Assembly: GCA_965644295.1 (NCBI GenBank)
Contig: CBFFRP010000395.1
Location: forward strand, 186,001 to 250,000
DNA length: 64,000 bases
Source of the DNA: Paraphysomonas bandaiensis
Lineage: Eukaryota > Chrysophyceae
Direction: 5' to 3'
This document shows, piece by piece, positions 21,881 through 33,948 of the stretch. The notes under the pieces are model-generated. The model made no database searches. It had not been told where the DNA came from and saw only the letters and a list, made by a program, of their open reading frames with translations. The position numbers were made by a program, and so were the translations under genes. Every line of letters begins with the position of its first letter. The first letter of the stretch is position 1.

Positions 21881-24800
21881 ATGGAACACGCATTATCATA
21901 TGAAGAAACTAAGTTTATATGGGCACCACATCCAGAGAATGTATGGATATTAGCAGATGTACAATCAATTGATGAAACTAGTGGGATTGTTGTCATATCA
22001 ACAGATCATGGTGTTGAAACACTTCATTTAAAAGATACAAGTATATATCATTCATCTCATAGTGATGAAATGGATAATTTATGTACAATGAATAAATTTC
22101 ATGAAGCACCATTAATTGATGCATTACGTAAACGACTCTTTAACAAGAAAATATATACCAATATAGGAGATGTTTTAATATCAATTAATCCTTATGAAGA
22201 AATAAATGGTCTTTATGATGATCCTCTAGCATATTTTACTCCTTCAGATGTTGATCTTAATGTTGATTTGCCACCGCATATATTTCGAGTTGGAAATGCG
22301 TCGCTGTGTGCAGTGCTTAAAAGCACATCTTTTTCATCATTATGTGAAGTTAGAAACCAGTCTATTATCATCAGTGGCGAAAGTGGAGCTGGTAGAACTA
22401 ATTATATGCATTATTCTGCTGATCTAATTTGGTGCAGGTAAAACTGAAGCGTCGAAGAAAATTATCCAGTTCTTGATTGAGGCCGATAAATATATTCGTC
22501 AGTTAGATGCTGGAACCACAGAGCAGTCGAGTGGATCAGTAGATCTTAATGGCGTAAATATTTCATTAGATTGCCCAGGGGACAAAATTCGTCGTTGTAT
22601 CATGGAGAGCACTGCAATCTTTGAGTCGTTCGGAAACGCTAAAACGCTTCGCAATGATAACTCATCACGGTTCGGAAAGTTTATCAAGTTGCGTTACGGC
22701 TCCAGTAATCGTCTTGAGAATGCATATGCAGAGACCTTTTTACTTGAAAAGTCCCGGCTATCAAGTGTTGGCGCAGGAGAACGGAATTACCATGTATTTT
22801 ACGAAATGCTCTCCGGAACAGACTCCACTCTCGAGAAGTACATTCTAAGTTTGGGTGAGATATCGGAATACAAAATACTCTTAGGTGAAGGAGGTGAGCT
22901 TGCGGCAACTCCAGGGGCGAAACATGATGCGACCGAGTTCGAAAGACTTTGTCGATCTCTTCGCACACTTGGGTGCAGCGAGGATGACATGGTATGTCTG
23001 TGGAGGGTATTGGCCACACTGCTCCACATGGGCAATATTGACTGTTACAATTCAGAGGATTCCGATTCACCTGCTGAGCTTCACTTTTCTCAGTGTGCTG
23101 TAGACATGGAATTTATTGCGAGAACGTTTGGGGTATCTGCGGAACAGCTTCACACAGCTCTCACGGTGAGGATAATAAAGGCCTATCGTCGAGCCTCTTT
23201 CTCAACTAAGTCTCTTACAGCTGAGGAAGTCGCATTCAACATATCTGCACTCATGAAGTACATATATGGGGGAGTGTTTAAGTGGCTACAGAATATGATA
23301 AATAATGCTTTTTCAAGCTGCAATGGCCAGTCACCTCGTTCAAAGTCTAGTGCCTTCATTGGAATTCTCGATATATTCGGCTTTGAGATTATGGAAGAGA
23401 ATTCTTTTGAGCAGCTATGTATTAACTTCGCGAATGAACTATTACAGAAACTCTTCAACGAAACGATATTTACTTCGGAGCAGGAGGAATATGCAAGGGA
23501 AGGAATTATTTGGCAAACCCTAGACTACAAGGTGTGACTAGTGGCTTAATTTGCAATGTATGTTTTGATAATAGTTTGCGCAGGACAACCAAGATGTCAT
23601 TGATCTCATATCTAAGAAACCTAACGGCCTTTTTCATGTTATGGATGCACAAGGTAAGGTGCTGTGTTTATATAATTGGGGATTTCATTGTGCAGTTATT
23701 AATGTATGATTACAGGAATGTTAAACCGAAAGACTGATGACGCCGCCCTAGTTGCGACCTTCAATAAAGCTCACCTGACCAAAGACGGGACAGGTCCCTA
23801 CGGCAGGTCTCGGTTTGGATCCAACGAGGGATTCATTGTGCGACATTTTGCTGGTGATGTCGAGTACTCTGTAACTGGGTTTATAGCTAAGAACAACAGT
23901 TCGTTGCAAGAGGACCTGATGGAAGTCCTACGATCGACGTCGAAGCAGTTCGTTAAGGATTTGATAGAGGCTGAAGAAGAAGAGGATCCGGATGATACGG
24001 AGGAGGAGGAAGGAGGTACTGGAGTGTTACGCGCCATGAAACGCCGATTATCATTCAATGCTTCACGGAGTAAAAAGCTTGCTGCAACTGTAACCGTATC
24101 AAGCCGGTTCAGAGATCAGCTGAGTTCACTTATCGGAGCTCTTCACAAGACCAAAACACACTATGTAAAGTGCATTAAACCGAATTTAGACAAAGCCCCT
24201 GCTGCATTTGATGCCCCACTTGTAATGCACCAGCTGAAATGTAATGGGATTATGGAGCTGGTACGTATCAAGAGACAAGGGTACCCGACACACTCGGAGT
24301 TTTCTACCTTTTACAGAGTATTTCGAGTCCTTGCTCATGGTAAACGGTGGCCTGCTCCAAGCGAATGTTCTCCTGTGATGCTGAAAGAGTATTCTCAGAA
24401 GATTGCTGAATCTTCTCTTCCCAGCAATATGTACCAAGTGGGACATCACAAGTTGTTTTTGAGGGATGGATTTGAGGAATATATGAGGCAGGCCAAGAAC
24501 GAAGTTTTAGCTGAACAGGCCACTATAATTCAGTCTTCGTACAGAATGTGTGTTGTTCGACGTTCGTTCAAACGAATTCAGCGCGCAGTGGTTATTGTAC
24601 AGTGCTTTGTTAGGGGTTTTCTGGCGAGGTGCCACCTACGGCATAGTAGGAATGCTACACTTCGACTGCAAAGTGTCGTGCGAATGTTTATATACTCTAG
24701 TGCTTATAGAAGACAAAAGAATGCTGCTGTTGTGATGAGTACAGCATATCGTTGTCATAGAAATAGAGTTGCGTATATGAGAATGCGTCGGAGTGCGTTG

Positions 24801-25151
24801 TTGCTATCGTCATTTTTCCGCATGGCCCGCGAAAGAAAGCAGTATGTTCAGCGCACTCGAATGGTGATAAAGATTCAGTGTGCAGTGAGGTGTTTGATGG
24901 CTGTCAAAAGGATAAAATTGAAGCGGCGAGTTCTCCGTGAGCAACAATTAAGAATGGAAAGAAGTGACGCTTTGTTAAGAGTACGAGCTGCAATTGTAAT
25001 TCAGCATTTTTTCCGAACAATACAAAGAAGAGGTGGTGCGGAGAAAGCTAAAGGGAAGTTGCACTTTGTCGCGCCATCGAAGAAGACTATCGTCAATAGT
25101 ATTTGCAAGAGATTTGTCGCTAATCTTCGTGCTAGAATTGTAGCGAAATAG
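21881..25151 (+). CDS. Unconventional myosin heavy chain
   Basis: Exons 21881-22391, 22438-23531, 23584-23653 and 23716-25151 (introns 46, 52, 62 nt) give 1036 aa. ATP-driven actin motor. An SH3-like N-terminal region (FIWAPHPENVWILADV) precedes the motor. The first intron splits the P-loop GESGAGKT (about 166-173). Switch I is NDNSSRFGKFIKL, switch II is LDIFGFE, the actin-binding helix region is FRDQLSSLIGALHKTKTHYVKCIKPN, and the converter ends at HHKLFLRDGFEEYM. A highly acidic loop 2 (EEEDPDDTEEEEGG) with an adjacent basic stretch is unusual. About seven IQ motifs follow (IIQSSYRMCVVRRSF and repeats), giving a long light-chain lever. After the IQs only a short basic tail remains, with no coiled coil or cargo domain, so class assignment is open. 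Confidence 0.95.
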
Positions 25152-25783
25152 TTCGTCAATTTAGCATTTGCAGTTATGACGTTATTGAGTTCATTGTTAA
25201 GTGATTTAATTTAAACTACATGCATCATAAGTACAATGTTTTTTCATACAACAGTGTAGTGATAAGAAATTGCAACTGCTTAATGCACTGCGGTACTCTA
25301 ATATCACAGAACATATAGTACTATGTGTTACTGCTTTGCAGGACATTTCTAATACGTCTTGAAGTGATTCACTATATTAATACAGCACGGACATAGTTCA
25401 ATGACTTAAATAGCCTGCCTGTACTATATACTCACAACTTAGTTTTATCTAGTCAACTGTTACTCTTTATTTAGCTACTTAGCTACAAGTAACTGTATAC
25501 CCCGTATATAATGCAGTAATAATTTCGTATTGTTTAGTGAACTATGGATAGGGTATGTCTATATGTAATATCTGCCATATTTCGATAATGTGGCCATAGT
25601 GCAGGCTCGTTGGAGTTCATCCCCTATAACACCAAAGTTTTGCGCTGATTCTACGCAGTCACCCACCCGTCCACTATCTTGGCTTACCAAATAGATCGCG
25701 GAGAGATTCATACATGCCACCCTACTGCAACATCCGTGTTCGCCTACGTGAGATTTCTTATAGCTATGCAAGACTCTCATAGT
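25152..25783. other. Convergent intergenic region with an unresolved short minus-strand frame
   Basis: Between myosin (+) and the ankyrin gene (-). A 73-codon minus-strand open frame (25559-25780) starts 3 bases beyond the ankyrin stop and has a fairly coding-like composition (ends VIGDELQRACTMATLSKYGRYYI), but has no recognisable domain or confirmed splice partner. It may be a displaced 3' exon of the ankyrin gene or chance. Confidence 0.3.
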
Positions 25784-26929
25784 TTACCATAAGGTTGCGT
25801 CAGAGTACATCCAAGTGTCCTCCCTCTCTTGCAGCCTACACTCAAGCCCATGCATCCCATGGACACGGAGGTCCTGAGAACGAATCCATTCCAGAACATC
25901 CAGGTATCCACCACTGGCAGCAGCACTGCAAGTCTGTATATCCCACGGACAAGGAGGGTCCTGAGAACGAAGCCACTTCAGAACATCCAAGTGACCACCC
26001 CCAGCAGCCAAGAAACAAGCTTCTTTATTCCATGGAAACGGAGGGTCCTGCCAACGAATCCACTTCAGAACATCCAAGTGTCCACTCCTTGCAGCAACAT
26101 TGCAAGTGTACTCATCCCACGGACAAGGAGGGTCCTGTGAACGAAGCCACTTCAAAACATCCAAGTGTCCACCCCTAGCAGCAACATTGCAAGTGTACTC
26201 ATTCCATGGACATGGAGGGTTCTGTGAACGAAGCCACTTCAGAACATCCAAGTGTTCACTCCTAGCAGCAGCACTGCAAGTCCGTGCATCCCATGGACAA
26301 GGAGGTTCCTGGGAACGAAGCCACTTCAGAACATCCAAGTAACCACCCTTAGCAGCAGCATTGCAAGTCTGTACATCCCATGGACAAGGAGGGTCCTGAG
26401 AACGAAGCCACTTCAGAACATCCAAGTGACCACTCCTAGCAGCCAAGAAACAAGCTTCTTTATTCCATGGAAACGGAGGGTCCTGCCAACGAATCCACTT
26501 CAGAACATCCAAGTGACCACCCCTAGCAGCCTCGATCCAAGTCCATTCATCCCACGGACATGGAGGGTCCTGTGAACGAAGCCACTGCAAGACTTTCAAG
26601 TGTCCACCCCTAGCAGCCTCGATACAAGTGTATTCATTCCATGGACATGGAGGGTCATGTAGACGAAGCCATATTAGAAGATCTAAGTGTCCAATCTTAG
26701 CAGCAGCACTGCAAGTCTGTGCATCACTTAGACATGGAGGGTTCTGTGAGCGAATCCACTCTAGAACATTTAAGTGTCCACCTCTAGCAGCAGAGAGGAT
26801 ACATGTCTGTGCATTCCAGGGATATGGAGGGTCCTGTGAGCGAAGCCCCTGTAGTATATTCAAGTTTCCATTCTCTGCAGCAGCATTGCAACTGTCTTCT
26901 TTAATAAGGATATTACCTCTATTCGACAT
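25784..26929 (-). CDS. Ankyrin-repeat protein with 29-residue repeats
   Basis: Single exon, 381 aa, made almost wholly of about 12 tandem 29-residue (87-bp) repeats with consensus CPWDxxTCxxAARGGHLDVLKWLRSQDPP, the ankyrin helix pair with Trp after the first helix. This style is common in protist multigene families. The N-terminus is short and has no signal peptide. A block of five repeats is duplicated at the DNA level with a 435-bp offset (26011 versus 26446 for the same word), including the odd unit FPWNKEACFLAA. The C-terminus is broken: in the last repeat one C is missing compared with its siblings (CAGGACC-TCC, near 25880), and the frame leaves the repeat and stops at 25784. Role presumably protein-protein interaction. 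Head-to-head with the LRR-kinase-TIR gene. Confidence 0.85.
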   Translation of the reverse strand: MSNRGNILIKEDSCNAAAENGNLNILQGLRSQDPPYPWNAQTCILSAARGGHLNVLEWIRSQNPPCLSDAQTCSAAAKIGHLDLLIWLRLHDPPCPWNEYTCIEAARGGHLKVLQWLRSQDPPCPWDEWTWIEAARGGHLDVLKWIRWQDPPFPWNKEACFLAARSGHLDVLKWLRSQDPPCPWDVQTCNAAAKGGYLDVLKWLRSQEPPCPWDARTCSAAARSEHLDVLKWLRSQNPPCPWNEYTCNVAARGGHLDVLKWLRSQDPPCPWDEYTCNVAARSGHLDVLKWIRWQDPPFPWNKEACFLAAGGGHLDVLKWLRSQDPPCPWDIQTCSAAASGGYLDVLEWIRSQDLRVHGMHGLECRLQEREDTWMYSDATLW

Positions 26930-27671
26930 TAATAGAGTGTTAATATACTATAAAATATTGAGATGAGTATATACATATATATGTAGCGTACCTTAATACC
27001 ACACAGCCATATCCATATATCCATACAAGGGCACACCAAAGCAAAGAAATTTCCTCATAGTAGGAATCCCACATGCTGTGTACCTACATACATAAGTACA
27101 CAGTACCGGAGTACTATATCTACTGCTGTGTACATGCAAACTGTACATATATAATTATGCAGTACCTGGAGTACCAGAGTACTGCTGTACTGCCTTCCAT
27201 AACATACTTACGTAGGTGGGAATATGTTTACCATGCAAAAAATCGCCCCTTTTCATTGTTTAAGAATACTATATATTGTACATTGATCTCAAAAAACAGT
27301 AGTATACAGCTAAAAACCTGGGAGTTTTTACCTGGTCGACATTTCCCACCCTCACACAGCAGTACAGTGTACTGGTGTACTGGTATATGGTATACACACA
27401 CAAGCATGTCCTCTTCGTCTACGAGTACATATAAAGTCATAATGGTGTTGCTGTAGTGGTAGAGTATACAGTGATATCATAATACAGGACACAGCCGTTG
27501 AGTGGTACGCTACAGCTGCCTATGGATCTATGCACTACTCTACTGCACTGCTGTAGGAAGCTCACCATCTCATGACACATGCATGCATGCATGCATGTAT
27601 ATATGTAATGAGGGGTATGTTACAACAACGCCAAGATGAATACACTCTTTCTTAATATTGATTAGTATAAT
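26930..27671. promoter_or_regulatory. Divergent intergenic region (ankyrin / LRR-kinase-TIR)
   Basis: 0.74-kb head-to-head spacer, the densest in GTAC/CAGTAC words: AGTACACAGTACCGGAGTAC (27092-27111), TACTGCTGTGTAC (27119-27131), GAGTACTGCTGTACTG (about 27176-27191), CAGCAGTACAGTGTACTGG (27356-27374), CACTGCTGTAGG (about 27546), and four GCATGCAT units at 27580-27597. No gene supported. Inferred shared control region. Confidence 0.5.
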
Positions 27672-30642
27672 ATGAATGAGAGTGACAACTGCAAGACAGT
27701 GACTCTGTCGTGTCCATTGCCAATGACTGTTAACAACCCAAACAGACACGCAGACACAGACATAAACACATATGAGTTATGTCAGTTAGCCGCTGCAGGA
27801 GAGAGACTGGAGCTCAATGTTTCATTCAGACAGTTGACTGATAGTGATGTGGATCAAATGATTGATATATTAAATAGCGGCATAGCGACTCGTGTTGAAA
27901 CACTGATCTTAAAACGCAACTGGATCAGTGATGAGGGCGCACACAGTCTCGCTAATGCATTGGAGAGAGCTGCTAATGAAACACATGCAAGCGACGCTGT
28001 CACAGGCATGTTGTGGGCGAAATACTTGACTAGATTAGACCTAAGCAAAAACGAAATCGGCGAGGAAGGGGCTGTTGCACTACTGAACGCATTGCGTAAA
28101 TGTCGTGGAAATATTAAACTTCGGCGCCTAGATATGGCATTTACCGGAAACATTACGGATGAAACTAGAGTAGGCATTGCCGTTGAAATCCTGCGCAACA
28201 TAACAGATGCATCGAATCAACTGCATAACTCTGAAAATTTTGGTGAAAAACAAAATGTAGAACAGTTGGACTCTGGCGTTCATTTTGTCCCTGAGCTTCA
28301 TTTGAGCGGTCAATTCTTTGGTGATGAAGCTGTGGATATGTTATGTACTGCCTTAAAAGGCAATACAACACTGAAAAGGCTACATCTTGACGACAATGAC
28401 GTCAGTGAGAAAGGTATGCCTAATTACTAGCTTGACAGCCAGTGACAAGCTTATTGCTGTTTGCACAGGAGCACAGTCGATTTTGAGGTTGCTAGAGTCT
28501 AACTTTACTCTTCAGTATTTAGATCTTGAGGGAAATAACCACTTAAAATCTGAACATAAAGATGAAATTGGTGCTTGTCTTGTTCGCAACCGCAATATAC
28601 AGGGACTATATTTGCAGCGATACTCCGTGGATGACGGTCCTCCTGTACATCGCTCACGAACTAGTGAAGTTGTATTTGGAAAAGATATGAAACAAACCCC
28701 GCCTGCGCCAGTTGCATTAAAAAAAATGAAAAATCGAGAGCAATTCGAGCGCGAGCTGCGGTGTAGAATGGAAATAAAGCAGAATCATACACTGAGGAAG
28801 GAAGAATTCGGTGTTGTGGTAGATGTTGTGGGATGGCATGCTCCAGAAGATGTTGATATACCTGCTATTGATATACCTAGACGGGATGAAAGTTGTGAAG
28901 AATGTGAAGAGTACATTCTAGTCATGCCGAAAGGGCACACTTCGCTGTGGCAGTCGCTTGGTAGCCAGCGCATTGCGCGCTATGACGTTCAACAATCACT
29001 GAGCCTTGTCCACCAAATAGTTGTATTAGTTCAGCACTTACACGATGCGGGGTTAGTGCACTGTGATCTCAAACCTCGCAATATTCTAATTTCAGACACC
29101 CGTCAACTAATTTTATGCGATTTGGATGCAGCTGTTCCTATTGGTGAGCTACGGCCGCAAAATCTGAAGAGCAGTACTGCATATAGTCCGCCTGAGCTAA
29201 TTCGTCATTATAATAACTCTAATTATCAGCCAACTGATACAGGTTTGCTTCGCATAGAAGCAAGTTTTGATGTTTGGTCCATTGGAGTTATTTTGTTTGA
29301 AGTGTTGACAGGACGACATCTTTTCCCACAGGATATAAGCGACGACAATATGGTGGATGAAGCCTCAGCAATGCAACTCAGTTTGTGGCTATGTATTAAC
29401 GACGCATTACTTGATATTGTATTGAAAGAATGCGACAGTGTTGAGTTAAGATTGAATGCTCATTACCTGATCCGGTGGTGTCTACAAGGGGACCCTACCC
29501 TGCGTCCTAGCATTTCTGATATTCTTACTCATTCGCTCTTTAGTGGTGGAAAATATAGCCCCCCTGATACCTTGCTGTCATATCCTTCGTATAAAGGCAA
29601 CAAATTATTCAAATCAATAATTTCTCAAAATGGTACTCGCATGAAATATCACGTTTTTATATCACATTTTCAAATGGAGGCATCCGGTGACGTCGGTACA
29701 TTATATCATATGCTCGAGAATCTCGGTGTGCATGTATGGCGAGATATGAACACGAGGAATTTAACAGAGACAGCCATGCGTCAGGGCGTGTTTGATAGTG
29801 ATGTATTTGTTCTTTTCCTTACAAACTCAGCGCTAAGTCGTTCTTTCTGTCTCAAAGAGGTCGGATGGGCACTTGAATTCGGGAAACCGGTAACAATCAT
29901 TGTGGAAAGGGAGGAGAGATTTTGGGCATGGGACTGGACGCGTTGGACACATGACAAATGTTCACGTGTACCGGGAGTATTGAACACCTGGAGAAAAGGT
30001 CGACTACAGAATTATTTTGACGACGTATATTCACAGCATCATAACGTGTACACTATGATCAAGAAACATCATGAAGAAAAGTCGATGCTTCCCTTTCGAC
30101 GACGAAAATTTGAAGTGAATGCATTGGTACAGGAGTTGTTGCGGAGGGCGGAAGAGCAAGGAGTGACCTGGAAACTACCTCTGACAATTACTGATAGAAA
30201 AAATGTGGATTTATTGCGACGCTCTGAGATATGCATTGTCTCACCTCCAAATGCTACTTCCATTGCTAATGCGATGCGCAACTCTCTTACATTAACATTT
30301 CCTTCTATTCAATGGGTGGATGTTATTGGAAGTGATACTAATGTTATTGTCATATTAACTTCGCAAACACTCCCTAGCTGCGAGAAGTACATGTCAGACA
30401 TTGTGGAGAGGAACTCAACCGTAACAAACAATGATGATATACATGCCGCCGCAGTGTTATTTATATATTCGGTTGAGCTTGGCTGGGATTTCGCCGACTT
30501 CTACGAAAGGCCAGACGACGACATTAAAGATTACATTTCCGCCAATGAAGCACTGACACACAGGACACTGCCTTATGAGCATCACGCTCTGTGTTCTGAA
30601 ATTTTGCGTCGCATATATTTTACTTCTAATGCGATCAGCTAA
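27672..30642 (+). CDS. LRR - protein kinase - TIR multidomain protein
   Basis: Exons 27672-28413 and 28469-30642 (55-nt intron) give 971 aa with no signal peptide or membrane segment, so probably cytosolic. Residues about 60-300: ribonuclease-inhibitor-type leucine-rich repeats (RVETLILKRNWISDEGAHSLANAL, TRLDLSKNEIGEEGAVALLNAL, KRLHLDDNDVSEKG, LQYLDLEGN). Residues about 325-610: kinase with VALKK (Lys332/333), catalytic loop HCDLKPRN (Asp447), DLD in place of DFG (Asp465), an SPPEL motif and DVWSIGVILFEVLTG. Residues about 638-745: TIR domain, KYHVFISH start, WRDM, SDVFVLFLTNSALSRSFC, then LKEVGWALEFGKPV, whose Glu711 occupies the catalytic position of NADase TIRs. The C-terminal about 230 residues contain a second, weaker TIR-like fold (SEICIVSPPNA..., NVIVILTSQTL...). 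Immune-receptor-like architecture; its function is inference. Confidence 0.9.
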
Positions 30643-31523
30643 TATATTTACTTATGTTCGATTCATCAACATCTGCTCCGATTTCCCACTTATTGGTGCG
30701 CCTTATATATAGTGATTGATTACTTTCGCCGCGTGATGTAGAATATTGTTAATTTGTTGTGTTTATATAGGCCTGACTTGTATGGTCGCCATGTGTACAT
30801 GTGTACCATGTTGAGTTCTGCTATATGAGAGCAATTGAAAGCCGGAAGTTGTAAGGTATTAAATTACAGTAGTATACAGTTGTACTTTTATTAATCGTAC
30901 TGTGAGAATGAATGACGATAAGTATAGTAGTAAAACGGTGTAGTGGTGATGCAAGTTGTAGTGACGAAGTAAGATCGTACGAGAAATGAGTGGTAGTAGA
31001 GACCAGCAGGGCCAGGTAAAAATATATTGGATTGCAATATATTGCAATTATTTACTTTTGCTTGCTACAATATATTGATTATTATTTAATCAAAATTTGG
31101 CCTCGCAATATATTGATATATATTGCTCGTTCTTGCGTATCTTAGAAATATATTTGATTAACCACAAATTGCTTTTCATATTCACATATAACTCATCTAT
31201 TATTATAACATCGAACAATTTTGATACATACCTGCAACGAATTTGTTGCAATATTAGAATTCGTACTGTTTCTGTCAAGCTATTCACCAAATAGTAAACT
31301 CCAAACTACTTAAATTGATGCTGTAATCCTCATACAAATCTGTTTTTCTTGTGATCTGTAATAGAATGCCAGTCTAAACAGTCAATAAGCAAGATGCCAG
31401 TAAAATGATTGCCATATCCGCCCAAACTATAACACTAAACTAAACTATCACTGTACAGTATACAGTCCAAACTATTCGGCCATCATCACTTTCATATTTT
31501 ACACCCAGTATTGACCGACCAAG
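30643..31523. other. Intergenic, contains a cluster of CAATATATTG palindromes
   Basis: No gene supported. At 31035-31044, 31068-31077 and 31106-31115 the 10-bp palindrome CAATATATTG occurs three times exactly, with one-mismatch relatives at both ends. Confidence 0.55.
31035..31115. repeat. Triple palindrome CAATATATTG
   Basis: Three perfect copies of a self-complementary decamer at starts 31035, 31068 and 31106 (spacings 33 and 38 bp). Partial copies flank them at 31020 and 31116. Confidence 0.85.
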
Positions 31524-31671
31524 CACATATTCAGTACAACTAACGTTGTGGAGCGTTTGTTCAGCGTATGTCATCCTGACATACTTGCAACAAGGAATGA
31601 CCCCACGACACTTCGAAATGGTGCTGTTCCTTCGCTTCAACAAGCACTTGTGGACCGCAGAGACATCATAG
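31524..31671 (+). pseudogene. hAT transposase C-terminal (dimerisation domain) remnant
   Basis: One frame reads STTNVVERLFSV from about 31533, the hallmark start of the hAT dimerisation domain (S-x-x-x-x-ERxFS). Near 31595 the homology passes to another frame reading GMTPRHFEMVLFLRFNKHLW, the conserved hAT ending (L-x-P..E-x-L-x-FLK-x-N-x-x-LW), closing at TAG 31669-31671. Upstream frames are stopped. A frameshifted fragment of a DNA transposon; terminal inverted repeats were not found. Confidence 0.7.
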
Positions 31672-32093
31672 ATGATGGACTGTCCGACTATAAGAATGAG
31701 AACCACAGTGACGACGAGTTGGAACACTTAGGCCATTTTTAATACCCTAAATCCCCAGATTTAAGGCTTTCGGGATTCAGGAGTAAAATAGGGTAATAAG
31801 TATTTGTTGTTGCTGTTAGTATACCCCTAAAACCCAAAATCCCTAAATCCTTTGGCTTATTACAGCAATCGTCACACACATATATATATATATATGCATA
31901 TAGCTATAATTAATGTTCCATACATTATAAAGTATACGACCTCAGCACCATAATATACTCTAGTAGAGGGTTATGAAACGTCGACCTCACTGAGATTGTT
32001 ATGGAGGCTTTTCTTAAGTTCATACAAGAAGATGTGGAATATCAACAGTCATTTAAGCAGCAGAGGATGGAGTTGTAGACATTTGGGAAACGG
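31672..32093. other. Intergenic, no gene seen
   Basis: AT-rich spacer with two similar short 'CCCTAAATCCC'-like stretches (31744-31760 and 31828-31850), leading into the large microsatellite. Confidence 0.45.
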
Positions 32094-33031
32094 TACATAC
32101 ATACATACATACATACATACATACATACATACATACATACATACATACATACATACATACATACATACATACATACATACATACATACATACCTACATAC
32201 ATACATACATACCTACATACATACATACATACATACATACATACATACATACCTACATACATACATACATACCTACATACATACATACATACATACATAC
32301 ATACATACATACATACATACATACATACCTACATACCTACATACCTACATACCTACATACATACATACATACATACCTACATACCTACATACATACATAC
32401 ATACATACATACATACATACATACATACATACATACATACATACATACATACATACATACATACATACATACATACATACATACATACCTACATACCTAC
32501 ATACATACATACATACATACATACATACATACATACCTACATACCTACATACCTACATACCTACATACCTACATACCTACATACCTACATACATACATAC
32601 ATACATACATACATACATACATACATACATACATACATACATACATACATACATAGATACATACATACATACATACATACATACATAGATACATAGATAC
32701 ATAGATACATAGATACATAGATACATAGATACATAGATACATAGATACATAGATACATAGATACATAGATACATTGATACATAGATACATAGATACATAG
32801 ATACATAGATACATAGATACATAGATACATAGATACATAGATACATAGATACATAGATACATATAGATACATAGATACATACATACATACATACATACAT
32901 ACATACATACATACATACATACATACATACATACATACATACATACATACATACATACATACATACATACATACATACATACATACATACATACATACAT
33001 ACATACATACATACATACATACATACATACA

Positions 33032-33065
<34 letters not shown>

Positions 33066-33915
33066 CATACATACATACATACATACATACATACATACAT
33101 ACATACATACATACATACATACATACATACATACATACATACATACATACATACATACATACATACATACATACATACATACATACATACATACATACAT
33201 ACATACATACATACATACATACATACATACATACATACATACATACATACATACATACATACATACATACATACATACATACATACATACATACATACAT
33301 ACATACATACATACATACATACATACATACATACATACATACATACATACATACATACATACATACATACATACATACATACATACATACATACATACAT
33401 ACATACATACATACATACATACATACATACATACATACATACATACATACATACATACATACATACATACATACATACATACATACATACATACATACAT
33501 ACATACATACATACATACATACATACATACATACATACATACATACATACATACATACATACATACATACATACATACATACATACATACATACATACAT
33601 ACATACATACATACATACATACATACATACATACATACATACATACATACATACATACATACATACATACATACATACATACATACATACATACATACAT
33701 ACATACATACATACATACATACATACATACATACATACATACATACATACATACATACATACATACATACATACATACATACATACATACATACATACAT
33801 ACATACATACATACATACATACATACATACATACATACATACATACATACATACATACATACATACATACATACCTACATACATACATACATACATACAT
33901 ACATACATACATACA

Positions 33916-33945
<30 letters not shown>
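32094..33945. repeat. 1.85-kb (ACAT)n microsatellite with structured variant blocks
   Basis: Tandem ACAT for about 1850 bp. 32190-32590 is interspersed with ACCT variants, often every 8 bases. 32654-32880 is an almost regular 8-bp GATACATA unit. 32880-33870 is nearly pure, with one TATA variant at 33060. Open frames of over 400 codons here are artefacts. Confidence 0.98.

Positions 33946-33948
<3 letters not shown>

Noticed and set aside
25801-26880. Direct repeats as a CRISPR-like array
   Set aside because: The 87-bp period encodes 29-residue ankyrin repeats without unique spacers, in a eukaryotic genome.
31440-31727. 95-codon minus-strand frame with a signal-peptide-like start
   Set aside because: Overlaps the hAT dimerisation remnant read on the plus strand, which explains the sequence better.
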